From Kitasatospora phosalacinea (GTDB lineage Bacteria > Actinomycetota > Actinomycetes > Streptomycetales > Streptomycetaceae): a stretch of 9,447 nt of DNA. A model generated the notes under the pieces. It worked only from the letters and a program-made list of their open reading frames with translations, ran no database searches and was not told the origin of the DNA. Shown here piece by piece: positions 1 through 6,268 of the stretch (its first letter is position 1; each line of letters starts with the position of its first letter). The stretch spans positions 1 to 9,447 of the forward strand of contig NZ_JNWZ01000114.1 of NCBI RefSeq assembly GCF_000716545.1. The letters run 5' to 3'. The position numbers and the translations under genes are program-made.

Positions 1-1
1 G

Positions 2-79
2 GGCTGGACGCCCAAGCGCCCCGAACTCGACCGGATCGTCGCCGACGCCTGGGAGTTCACCCTCGCCCACCGCGCCTGA
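2..79 (+). CDS. galE: 3' end of a gene, probable UDP-glucose 4-epimerase C-terminus
   Basis: Only the last 25 codons and the TGA stop (77-79) are present; the gene begins outside the window. The readable tail contains GWTPKRPELDRIVADAWEF. This resembles the C-terminus of actinobacterial GalE proteins, where a 'lGW.P.r.dL..IV.DAW.f' segment ends the extended-SDR fold. GalE interconverts UDP-glucose and UDP-galactose in the cytoplasm for galactose use and cell-surface polysaccharides. The frame is supported by the family-like tail and by a strong hairpin starting one base after the stop. The catalytic SDR motifs lie outside the window, so another NAD-dependent sugar epimerase is possible. Confidence 0.6.
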   Translation, partial: GWTPKRPELDRIVADAWEFTLAHRA

Positions 80-108
80 CCCGCCCGCACCCCGACCCGA
101 CGGGCGGG
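80..108 (+). terminator. Hairpin directly after the galE-like stop
   Basis: Perfect 8-bp arms CCCGCCCG (80-87) and CGGGCGGG (101-108) enclose a 13-nt loop and begin one base after the TGA. There is no T tract, as is common for actinomycete terminators. Its position makes it the likely 3' end of the epimerase transcript. Confidence 0.5.
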
Positions 109-204
109 CCGGGATCGGGCGGCATTCTCCGGACGGCAGGGGGGAGACGGGGGGCACGCGCGCCGAACGCGCTGCCAGTCGCTTCCGTCCCTGGGGGAAC
201 TCCC

Positions 205-1176
205 GTGACCATCCGTCTCCGTCTCGCCGTTCTCGGTGCCGGTACCGTACTGGGCACCACCCTCGCCTTCGGCGGCACCGCCTGGGCCTCCGACGAAGGG
301 ACGACCGCCACCCCGACCCCGGCGCCGCCCTCCCCCTCCGCCACCGGGTCCGACCCCGCGACGGCGTCCGCGTCCCCGACCGCCTCCGCTACGGCGACCG
401 CCGGAGAAGCGGCACCGGCCGCCTCGGTGGCGATCCTGCCGCCCGCGGACCGGACGCTGGTCGCGGGCGGCGCCCCGGTCGAGTTCACCGCGGAGATCGG
501 CAACACCGGCGGCGCCGCCCTCACCGGCGCCGCCGCGCTGCCCGCCTTCCGCAACGACGCCGCCCGGGACGCGCACGAGGCCCTGCGCGCCGACGAGTTG
601 CTGCTCCAGGTGGAGACCCCCGCGGGCTGGAAGTCCCTGCCGCTGGCGGCCGACCGCGACCTCTCGCTGCGCGGCGGCGCCTCCCCCGTCACCGACATCG
701 CGCCGGGCGGGAGCGCCCGGTACACCTTCCGGCTCTCCCTCACCGCCCGCGACGCCGCCGCGCAGCAGGTGGACGTCCGGCTCGCGGTCCGCTCCGGGTC
801 CGCGGCCGCCCCCGGGGCCGCCGCGCACACCACGCTCCGGGTCGCGCGCCCGGACGCGCCCGCCGCCGGGGCGCCGTCCGCCGGGAACGCGGAGCCGGCC
901 CCGGCCGACCGGGCCGGGGCCGCCTCCGGGCCGACCCCCCGCACCGAGGTGCTCGGTGCCCGCCCGCTGCCCGTCTCCGCCGGGAACGACACCGCCGCTC
1001 CCCCGGCCACCGCCACCCTCTCCGCCCCGGCCCGCGCCGGGGCGGCCGAGGAGCTGGCCGCCACCGGCGGCGGACGCCCGCCCGCCTCCCTGCTGGTCAG
1101 CGGCGTCGTCCTGATCGTCCTCGGCGCCGTCGGCTTCACGCTCGTCCTCGCCCACCGGCCCGCCCGCCACCGCTGA
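205..1176 (+). CDS. Secreted, sortase-anchored surface protein (LAATG signal)
   Basis: 323 residues from a GTG at 205, with GGGGGA at 193-198 six bases upstream as ribosome binding site. Residues 1-28 form a signal peptide (Arg at 4 and 6, hydrophobic core, AWA before the likely cleavage at 28/29). Residues about 30-72 are a Thr/Pro/Ser/Ala-rich linker. Residues about 75-205 look like one beta-sandwich domain, with an 'EFTAEIGNTGG' strand typical of CARDB/NEW3-like Ig folds. A second Ala/Pro-rich linker follows. The C-terminus is a cell-wall sorting signal: LAATG at 284-288, a hydrophobic helix at about 295-315, and a basic tail ending RPARHR. LAXTG is the motif used by class E sortases of high-GC Gram-positives, so the mature protein is probably linked to peptidoglycan. 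No enzymatic motif is visible; a structural or adhesive role is inference. It converges on the aromatic operon and appears unrelated to it. Confidence 0.85.
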   Translation: MTIRLRLAVLGAGTVLGTTLAFGGTAWASDEGTTATPTPAPPSPSATGSDPATASASPTASATATAGEAAPAASVAILPPADRTLVAGGAPVEFTAEIGNTGGAALTGAAALPAFRNDAARDAHEALRADELLLQVETPAGWKSLPLAADRDLSLRGGASPVTDIAPGGSARYTFRLSLTARDAAAQQVDVRLAVRSGSAAAPGAAAHTTLRVARPDAPAAGAPSAGNAEPAPADRAGAASGPTPRTEVLGARPLPVSAGNDTAAPPATATLSAPARAGAAEELAATGGGRPPASLLVSGVVLIVLGAVGFTLVLAHRPARHR

Positions 1177-1177
1177 C

Positions 1178-1218
1178 GGCCCGTCGGCCGGCGGGCGGCT
1201 CTCCCCGCCTCCCGGGCC
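1178..1218. terminator. Possible bidirectional terminator between convergent genes
   Basis: The 48 bp between the stops at 1176 and 1225 can fold in nested fashion: GGCCCG (1178-1183) with CGGGCC (1213-1218), and GGCGGG (1190-1195) with CCCGCC (1204-1209). An alternative small hairpin pairs GCCCG (1179-1183) with CGGGC (1192-1196). There is no T tract. The convergent arrangement favours a shared terminator, but GC-rich sequence makes such pairings common by chance. Confidence 0.35.
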
Positions 1219-1224
1219 GGGCGG

Positions 1225-1992
1225 TCAGCCGGCGGGCCGGAGCGCGTCGGAGATCGACTTGGCGCCGCCGTGGGCGGTGTAGCCGCCGTCGACGGGGATC
1301 TCGGCGCCGGTGATGAAGGAGGCGTCGTCGGAGAGCAGGAAGACCACCAGCGGGGTCACCTCGTCGACGGTGCCGGTGCGGCCGAGCGGGGTCTCGGCCA
1401 GGTTGGCCGCGCGGAACGCGGGCGGGGCGGTGGCGGTCATCTCGGTCTCGATGAAGCCGGGGTGGACGGTGTTCACCCGGATCCCGCGCGGGCCGAGCTC
1501 CACGCAGGCGGCCTTGGCGAGGCCGCGCAGCGCCCACTTGCTGGCGGTGTACGCGACGGGGTAGTGCGCGGTCAGCGCGGCCGCGGAGCCGACGTTGACG
1601 ATGGACCCGCCGGGCGGCATCAGCGGGGCCAGGTGCTGCATGCCGAGCAGCGGGCCGGTGGCGTTGACGGCGTGGACGCGGGCGAAGTCCTCCGCGCTGA
1701 CCTCGCCGAGCCGGGCCCGCCAGGTGACGCCCGCGTTGTTGACCAGGCCGTGCACCGCGCCGTGTTCGGCGCGCAGGTCGGCGGCGAGCGCGGCCCAGGC
1801 GGCCGGGTCGGTGACGTCCAGGGCGCGGCAGCCGTCGGCGGGCCGGGCGTCGGTGGCGACGACGGTCGCGCCCTCCGCCGCCAGGGCGCGGGCCTCGGCC
1901 GCGCCCTGGCCCCGCGCGGCGCCGGTGACCACGACGACCCGGCCGGCCAGCCGTCCGCCTCCGGCCGGGGCCCCGGTCACGGCCCCGGTCAC
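1225..1992 (-). CDS. Short-chain dehydrogenase/reductase (classical SDR)
   Basis: 255 residues, the usual classical-SDR length. Features in order: TGAARGQG cofactor loop at 23-30; Asp48 after the second strand, which favours NAD(H) over NADP(H); NNAG at 85-88; catalytic Asn110, Ser136, Tyr148 and Lys152 (YTASK); an HPGFIETEM segment at 177-185; and a C-terminal 'FITGAEIPVDGGY' segment. It should oxidise an alcohol or reduce a ketone in the cytoplasm. As last gene of the operon it may act on a hydroxylated pathway intermediate. The GTG start overlaps the upstream stop by four bases (GTGA at 1992-1989). No good Shine-Dalgarno precedes it, so translation probably depends on coupling. An in-frame GTG at 1980 is an alternative start four codons later. 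The frame stays open far upstream, across the FAA gene, but that is a GC artefact and not a fusion. Substrate unknown. Confidence 0.88.
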   Translation of the reverse strand: MTGAVTGAPAGGGRLAGRVVVVTGAARGQGAAEARALAAEGATVVATDARPADGCRALDVTDPAAWAALAADLRAEHGAVHGLVNNAGVTWRARLGEVSAEDFARVHAVNATGPLLGMQHLAPLMPPGGSIVNVGSAAALTAHYPVAYTASKWALRGLAKAACVELGPRGIRVNTVHPGFIETEMTATAPPAFRAANLAETPLGRTGTVDEVTPLVVFLLSDDASFITGAEIPVDGGYTAHGGAKSISDALRPAG

Positions 1993-2951
1993 GGCCGGTG
2001 CCTGGGGCGCGGGCGGGCGGCGGGGACCGGCTGCGGCGCGACGCCCGCGACCACCGTGTTGGCGGTCGTCCCGATGCCTTCGACCGTCAGCTCGACGGTG
2101 TCGCCGACCTTCAGCGGCGCGGGCTCCTGGCGCCCGTTCCGCCCCCACAGTTCGGCCAGGCAGCCGCCGTTGCCGCACGTCCCGGAGCCCAGCACGTCGC
2201 CGGGCCGGACGACGGTGCCGCGCGAGGCGTAGGCGACCAGGTCCTCGAAGGTCCAGCCCATGTTGGAGAGCAGGTCGGTGCCGACCACCTCGCCGTTGAC
2301 CCTGGCGGTCAGGGCGAGGCGCAGGAAGCCGTCCGCGTCCCGGTGCGGTTCGAGCTCGTCGGCGGTGACCAGCCAGGGGCCGAGGGTGGTGGCGGTGTCC
2401 TTGCCCTTGCAGGGGCCCAGGCCGACCTGCATCTCGGCGGACTGGAGGTCGCGGGCCGACCAGTCGTTGAGGACGGTGTAGCCGACGATGTGGTCGCGGG
2501 CCTGCTCGGGGGTGAGGTCGCGCCCCTCCCGGCCGATGACGGCGGCGACCTCCAGTTCGAAGTCGAGCACCTGCGAGCCGGGCGGCACCGGCACGCCGTC
2601 GTGGGCGCCGATCACCGCGTAGGGGTTGCCGAAGTAGAACGTCGGTGCGGCGTACCACTGTTCGGGGACGCCGGCGACGCCGTTGACGCTCTTGCGCACC
2701 CCTTCGACGTGCTCCTCGAAGGCGACGAAGTCGCGGACGGTGGGCGGCTGGACGGGCGGCAGCAGCCGCACCTCGGCGACGGCCGGGCCGGGCGGCCCGG
2801 CCAGAGCGGCGCGGCCGGCGGCGTGCAGGGCCTCGGCGCCGGCCCGGATCAGGTCGAGCAGGCCGGTGCCGGCCGGCAGCGGGTGCAGGCGGTCGTCGGC
2901 GAGCGCGCCGCAGTGGCGGCGGCCCCGGTGTTCGTAGGTCGCGAAGCGCAT
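1989..2951 (-). CDS. Fumarylacetoacetate hydrolase (FAA) family protein, second copy
   Basis: 320 residues. The ATG at 2951 is chosen because GAGGAAG (2957-2963) sits five bases upstream; an in-frame ATG at 3014 would run the protein through a strong intergenic hairpin and is unlikely. An N-terminal domain of about 70 residues is followed by the catalytic FAA domain, with 'RDFVAFEEHV' (His81), the metal ligands Glu132 and Glu134 (FELEVAAVIG) and Asp163 (LNDWSARD), Lys184 (KGKD), and a 'GSGTCGNGGC' loop at 256-264. Members of this fold use Mg or Mn to hydrolyse C-C bonds, decarboxylate or hydrate beta-diketo or 2-oxo acids such as fumarylacetoacetate, acylpyruvates and 2-hydroxyhexadienedioates. 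Placed 85 bp after the ring-cleavage dioxygenase, it most likely handles the ring-opened product. The C-terminal tail is Arg/Pro rich. It differs clearly from the FAA protein that starts the operon. Confidence 0.87.
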   Translation of the reverse strand: MRFATYEHRGRRHCGALADDRLHPLPAGTGLLDLIRAGAEALHAAGRAALAGPPGPAVAEVRLLPPVQPPTVRDFVAFEEHVEGVRKSVNGVAGVPEQWYAAPTFYFGNPYAVIGAHDGVPVPPGSQVLDFELEVAAVIGREGRDLTPEQARDHIVGYTVLNDWSARDLQSAEMQVGLGPCKGKDTATTLGPWLVTADELEPHRDADGFLRLALTARVNGEVVGTDLLSNMGWTFEDLVAYASRGTVVRPGDVLGSGTCGNGGCLAELWGRNGRQEPAPLKVGDTVELTVEGIGTTANTVVAGVAPQPVPAARPRPRHRP

Positions 2952-2972
2952 GGGGACTTCCTCGGGTCGGTA

Positions 2973-3025
2973 CCGGGGGCGCGGTGCGGTGTCAGGGCAC
3001 GACGGGTGTCGCACCGCGCCCCCGG
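2973..3025 (-). terminator. Long perfect hairpin inside the operon, after the dioxygenase gene
   Basis: Two perfectly complementary 16-base arms, CCGGGGGCGCGGTGCG (2973-2988) and CGCACCGCGCCCCCGG (3010-3025), flank a 21-nt loop. On the leftward transcript the stem starts 11 bases after the dioxygenase stop and ends 9 bases before the GAGGAAG ribosome binding site of the next gene. There is no T tract. It may be a partial terminator, a stability or processing element, or a protein-binding site. The structure is certain; its role is not. Confidence 0.6.
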
Positions 3026-3036
3026 GGCTTGGCGGG

Positions 3037-3972
3037 TCAGACCGGCGGGGCCACGAAGACGCCGCGGTCGACGTCGTTGAAGGACTCCCTGGCGACGATC
3101 TCGCTCATCGGGTTGGCGGTGCCCCACTGGTCGGTGACCTCGGGCTGCGAGAAGTCGTAGACGTGCGGGTGCCAGGCGTCCTCGTCCAGGGACTCCAGCT
3201 CGGTGGTGTACTCCACCGTGTTGCCGTGCGGGTCGAGGAAGTACGAGAAGGTGTTGTTGCCCGCCAGGTGCCGGCCGGGGCCCCAGATCTTGCGGACGCC
3301 GGCCCGCAGCACCCGTCCGGTGCCGTACATGTACTCGTCCAGGCCGCGCAGTTCGAACGAGACGTGGTGCAGCGAGGTGTGCGGGCCCTTGGCGAGGGCC
3401 ATCGAGTGGTGCTGGTTGCTGATCCGCATGAAGTGCATGACCTCGCCCATGTGCGGGGAGGACAGCGTGTCGGACAGCCGGAAGCCGAGGTGCCGCTCGT
3501 ACCAGAGCCGGGTGCGGTCCAGGTCGGGCGAGTTGAGGACGACGTGGGAGAGCCGGACGGGCACCGACTCCTTCTCCTCGATCCGGCGGTGCTGCCGGGC
3601 GGCGACGTCGGCCGAGACCTCGATCGTGCGGCCGTCGCAGTCGAAGAAGCGGAAGCCGTAGCCGCCGCCGGGGGTGTCGACGTCGCCCGGCCGGGAGATC
3701 AGCCGGACTCCTCCGGCGAGCAGTCCCTCGGCGAGGGTGTCGACGTCGGCGGGGTTCGCGGCGCCGTAGGAGACCAGGTCGAGGCGCTTCTCCTCGGCCC
3801 GGCGCAGGCGCACCACGTACTGCTCGGGGGAGCCTTCGGCGGCCAGGAAGGACAGGCCGCCGTCGGTGGCGGTCTCGGTCAGCCCCCAGACGCCGGAGTA
3901 GAAGTCGAGCTGCTTCTCGAAGTCGGGCACGGCGAGGTCGACGTGCCGCAGGTGGGTGAGCAGGCGGTTCAT
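3037..3972 (-). CDS. Type I extradiol ring-cleavage dioxygenase (VOC family)
   Basis: 311 residues with two VOC modules, an N-terminal one at about 6-122 and a catalytic one at about 139-258; the length matches BphC/XylE-type enzymes. Predicted Fe(II) ligands are His143 (LSHVVL), His203 (LHHVSFEL) and Glu254 (NTVEYTTE). Second-shell residues matching those of 2,3-dihydroxybiphenyl dioxygenase are His188/189 (NQHHSMAL), His235 (GRH) and Tyr244. The segment from GRH to VEY aligns with BphC without gaps. The enzyme should cleave a catechol next to its hydroxyl groups, giving a yellow ring-opened product. The N-terminal module lacks metal ligands, as is normal. The ATG has a strong ribosome binding site, GAGGAGGA at 3979-3986, six bases upstream, which suggests high expression. 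It lies 25 bp after the decarboxylase gene. The catechol substrate cannot be named from sequence. Confidence 0.9.
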   Translation of the reverse strand: MNRLLTHLRHVDLAVPDFEKQLDFYSGVWGLTETATDGGLSFLAAEGSPEQYVVRLRRAEEKRLDLVSYGAANPADVDTLAEGLLAGGVRLISRPGDVDTPGGGYGFRFFDCDGRTIEVSADVAARQHRRIEEKESVPVRLSHVVLNSPDLDRTRLWYERHLGFRLSDTLSSPHMGEVMHFMRISNQHHSMALAKGPHTSLHHVSFELRGLDEYMYGTGRVLRAGVRKIWGPGRHLAGNNTFSYFLDPHGNTVEYTTELESLDEDAWHPHVYDFSQPEVTDQWGTANPMSEIVARESFNDVDRGVFVAPPV

Positions 3973-3997
3973 GGGTGGTCCTCCTCGATCGGGGGCG

Positions 3998-4990
3998 TCA
4001 GAGGCCCAGCAGGGCGGCGGCGTTGGCGCCGCGCACGGCGGCGTGGTCGGCGGGCGGCAGGGCGGCGGCGGCGAGGGCGCCGAGCGGGTCCTCGGTGCCC
4101 ATGTCGAACGGGAAGTCGGAGCCGAGCAGCACCCGGTCGGCGCCGGCCGCGCGGATCAACTCCCGCAGCACGTGCGGGTCGTGGACCAGCGAGTCGAAGT
4201 GGAGCAGGCGCAGGTAGGAGCTGGGTTCGTGCGCGCAGCCGCGGGCGTCGGGGCGGGCCCGCCAGGCGTGGTCGGAGCGGCCGATGTGGGTGGGCAGGTA
4301 ACCGCCGCCGTGCGCGGCGACGACCTTTAGGCCGGGGTGGCGGTCGAGGACGCCGGAGAAGATCAGGTGGGAGAGGGCGACGGCGTTCTCGGTGGGCTGG
4401 CCGACGGTGTTGGACAGGTACCAGCGGTCGAGGCGCTCGTCCAGGGTGCAGCCGAAGGGGTGCAGGAACAGCACCGCGCCGGTCTCGGCGGCCCGGGCCC
4501 AGAACGGTTCGAGGGCCGGGTCGGAGAGTTCCACGCCCGGGGCGTGGCTGGAGAGTTCGACGCCGAGCAGCCCGGCGGCGAGGGCGTGGTCGAGTGCTTC
4601 GACGGCGAGGTGCGGGTGCTGGAGCGGGATCAGGCCGAGGCCGCGCAGCCGTTCGGGGGCGGCGGCGCAGTGCGCGGCGGTGACGGTGTTCGCCGTCTCC
4701 CAGACCTCGCGCGCCGTCTCCTCGTCGGCCCAGTAGTGGTAGTGGGAGGGCGACGGGGAGACCAGCTGCACGTCGACGCCCTGGGCGTCCATGGCGGCGA
4801 GCCGGGCGGCCGGGTCGGTGAGCAGCGGGATCCGGGCGGCGACCATCGGGCCGCTGACGGACAGCGACTTCGGGCCGTTGCGGCGGGCGTCCAGGGCCTT
4901 GGCGTGGGCGAGGCCGGGCCGTCCGGCGACGAGCGCCTCGACCTCGGGCAGCAGCAGGTGGGCGTGGACGTCGACGGCGGGGCCGGTCAC
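3998..4990 (-). CDS. ACMSD-like amidohydrolase, probable metal-dependent decarboxylase
   Basis: 330 residues of the amidohydrolase-2 (PF04909) fold. The metal site is intact and placed almost exactly as in bacterial 2-amino-3-carboxymuconate-6-semialdehyde decarboxylase (ACMSD): His9 and His11 (VDVHAH), His177 (FLHPFG), catalytic His227 (AAHGGGYLP) and Asp292 (GSDFPFD). Arg53 and Arg238 sit near the two substrate-carboxylate arginines of ACMSD. Family members decarboxylate aromatic or muconate acids without a redox cofactor; some are hydratases or lactonases. The start is the GTG at 4990, overlapping the monooxygenase stop as GTGA, with AAGGAG at 4996-5001 inside that gene; the frame open further upstream is an artefact. 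Coupling to the monooxygenase suggests consecutive steps, hydroxylation and then loss of a carboxylate. Family is certain; decarboxylation is likely; substrate is unknown. Confidence 0.87.
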   Translation of the reverse strand: MTGPAVDVHAHLLLPEVEALVAGRPGLAHAKALDARRNGPKSLSVSGPMVAARIPLLTDPAARLAAMDAQGVDVQLVSPSPSHYHYWADEETAREVWETANTVTAAHCAAAPERLRGLGLIPLQHPHLAVEALDHALAAGLLGVELSSHAPGVELSDPALEPFWARAAETGAVLFLHPFGCTLDERLDRWYLSNTVGQPTENAVALSHLIFSGVLDRHPGLKVVAAHGGGYLPTHIGRSDHAWRARPDARGCAHEPSSYLRLLHFDSLVHDPHVLRELIRAAGADRVLLGSDFPFDMGTEDPLGALAAAALPPADHAAVRGANAAALLGL

Positions 4991-6120
4991 GGCTTCTCCT
5001 TGAGGACGGCGGTGGTGCGGGCCATCAGGCCGGGGACGTCGGCGTCGCGGACGCCGTCCATCAGCCACTGGCCCAACTGGCAGGAGTTCTCCACCACCAT
5101 CCGCACCCGCGGCAGCCGGCGGTCGCGGTAGTCGAGCAGCAGCTGCTCGTCGAACTCGTCGGCTCCGGTGAGCAGTTCGGCCAGCACGAGGACGTCCTCC
5201 AGGGACATCGCGGCGCCCTGGGCGAGGGTGGGCGGGCAGGCGTGCGCGGCGTCGCCGACCAGCACGACGCGGCCGCGGTGCCACGGTCCTTCCACCAGGT
5301 GCCGGTCGAACCAGGTGTAGTTGACCTGCGCGGGGTCGGTGATGGACGCGGCGATCCGCTCCCAGTGGCCGCCGTAGCCGGCCGCCAGGCGCCGCATCTC
5401 GTCCGCGTACGCGGCGGGATCGATGGTGGCGCGGTCGCGCTTGGGCTCGACCAGGTAGGCGTAGACGGTGTCGGGGCCGGTCGGGCAGTAGCCGGCGATG
5501 TACGCGGGGCCGCCGTAGGCGAGGTCGGTGCGCTCCACGCCGGCGGGGCGCGGGGCGGGGGTGCGCCAGATCGCCATGCCGGTGGGTTCCGGGCGCTCGG
5601 TGACGCCGATCATCGCGCGGGTCGCGGAGGAGACGCCGTCCGCGCCGACCACCAGGTCGTAGCGGCCCGAAGTCCCGTCGGAGAACTCGGCGTCCACGCC
5701 GTCGGCGTCGCCGTGCAGGGCGGTGACGGTGGTGCCGAGGCGGACGTCGGCGCCGGTGGCCTTCACCGCGTCGATCAGGATGCGCTGCAACTGGGGGCGC
5801 TGCATGCCGACGGTGGCGGGCAGGTCGTCGCCGCCGGTGCGCACGTCGCGGGCGACGTGCAGCACGGTGCCGTCGGGGGCGGTGAGGCCGACCGAGTCGA
5901 ACGCGAAGCCCGACTCCCGGACCTGCGGCCAGACGCCGATCTCGCGCAGGGCGCGGAGCGCGTTGCCCTGCAGGGTGATGCCGGATCCGGAGACGTTCCA
6001 GTCGGGCTTGGCCTCGATCAGGTCGACGGCGATGCCGGCCCGGCGCAGCAGGACGGTGAGGCCGTTGCCGGCGGTGCCGCCGCCGATCACCAGGACCGAG
6101 TGAACGCTGGTGGGTGTCAT
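4987..6120 (-). CDS. FAD-dependent aromatic monooxygenase (PHBH-type fold)
   Basis: 377 residues. The N-terminal Rossmann segment is VLVIGGGTAGNGL with the glycine loop at 13-20, followed by an acidic strand end (DLIEAKPD). Arg108 in 'MQRPQLQRIL' fits the conserved substrate/FAD region. The group A flavin hydroxylase motifs are present: DG at 161-162 (GADGVSSATR) and GD at 289-290 followed by AAHACPP. Such single-component enzymes use NAD(P)H and O2 to hydroxylate an aromatic ring, often ortho to an existing hydroxyl or with loss of a substituent, to give the catechol that an extradiol enzyme then opens. The ATG has AGGGAG (6129-6134) eight bases upstream. It is the first gene of the middle block, 148 bp after the cyclase gene, and overlaps the decarboxylase start by four bases. 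Relatives include salicylate, hydroxynicotinate and hydroxyquinolone hydroxylases; I cannot choose among them. Confidence 0.88.
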   Translation of the reverse strand: MTPTSVHSVLVIGGGTAGNGLTVLLRRAGIAVDLIEAKPDWNVSGSGITLQGNALRALREIGVWPQVRESGFAFDSVGLTAPDGTVLHVARDVRTGGDDLPATVGMQRPQLQRILIDAVKATGADVRLGTTVTALHGDADGVDAEFSDGTSGRYDLVVGADGVSSATRAMIGVTERPEPTGMAIWRTPAPRPAGVERTDLAYGGPAYIAGYCPTGPDTVYAYLVEPKRDRATIDPAAYADEMRRLAAGYGGHWERIAASITDPAQVNYTWFDRHLVEGPWHRGRVVLVGDAAHACPPTLAQGAAMSLEDVLVLAELLTGADEFDEQLLLDYRDRRLPRVRMVVENSCQLGQWLMDGVRDADVPGLMARTTAVLKEKP

Positions 6121-6182
6121 GGGGGTTGCTCCCTGGCGGGTGGGCCGCGCCTCGTTGCGCGGCGGACGGGAGAGGGTGGGGG

Positions 6183-6226
6183 CGCCGACCGGCCGGAGGC
6201 TGTCCCGGAGGTTCGGCCGGTCGGCG
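6183..6226 (-). terminator. Perfect hairpin in the 148-bp gap between cyclase and monooxygenase genes
   Basis: Perfect 13-base arms CGCCGACCGGCCG (6183-6195) and CGGCCGGTCGGCG (6214-6226) flank an 18-nt loop. On the leftward transcript it begins about 43 bases after the cyclase TAG and ends about 60 bases before the monooxygenase ATG. There is no T tract. A partial terminator, an mRNA stability element or a regulator site are all possible. No promoter sequence is convincing in the rest of the gap. Confidence 0.5.
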
Positions 6227-6268
6227 GTCCGGGGGTGTCGCGCGGGGGGAACTCGCGCGCGGCCGACG

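Noticed and set aside
57..1139. Long leftward open frame (360 codons) opposite the surface-protein gene
   Set aside because: Low-complexity Ala/Arg/Pro translation with no family features, while the opposite strand shows signal peptide, folded domain and sorting signal. It is a GC-rich antisense shadow.
1225..2658. Possible fusion protein of 477 residues with the SDR at its C-terminus
   Set aside because: The upstream 220 residues are Arg/Pro-rich nonsense overlapping the real FAA gene in another frame; the SDR proper begins at the GTGA junction at 1992.
2952..3014. N-terminal extension of the second FAA protein starting at the ATG at 3014
   Set aside because: It would translate the 16-bp hairpin into a non-conserved peptide and has no good ribosome binding site; the ATG at 2951 has GAGGAAG at the right distance.
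4320..4330. Possible TTA (bldA-dependent) codon near the CTTTAGG in the decarboxylase gene
   Set aside because: Read on the coding strand it is CTA AAG, a rare Leu codon but not TTA; another TTA-like string near 4299 is out of frame. I saw no in-frame TTA codon.
2950..4683. Rightward open frame of 577 codons across the dioxygenase and decarboxylase genes
   Set aside because: Composition is a mirror of the opposite-strand codons (Val/Gly/Asp/Arg rich) and shows no domain; both opposite genes have full active sites.
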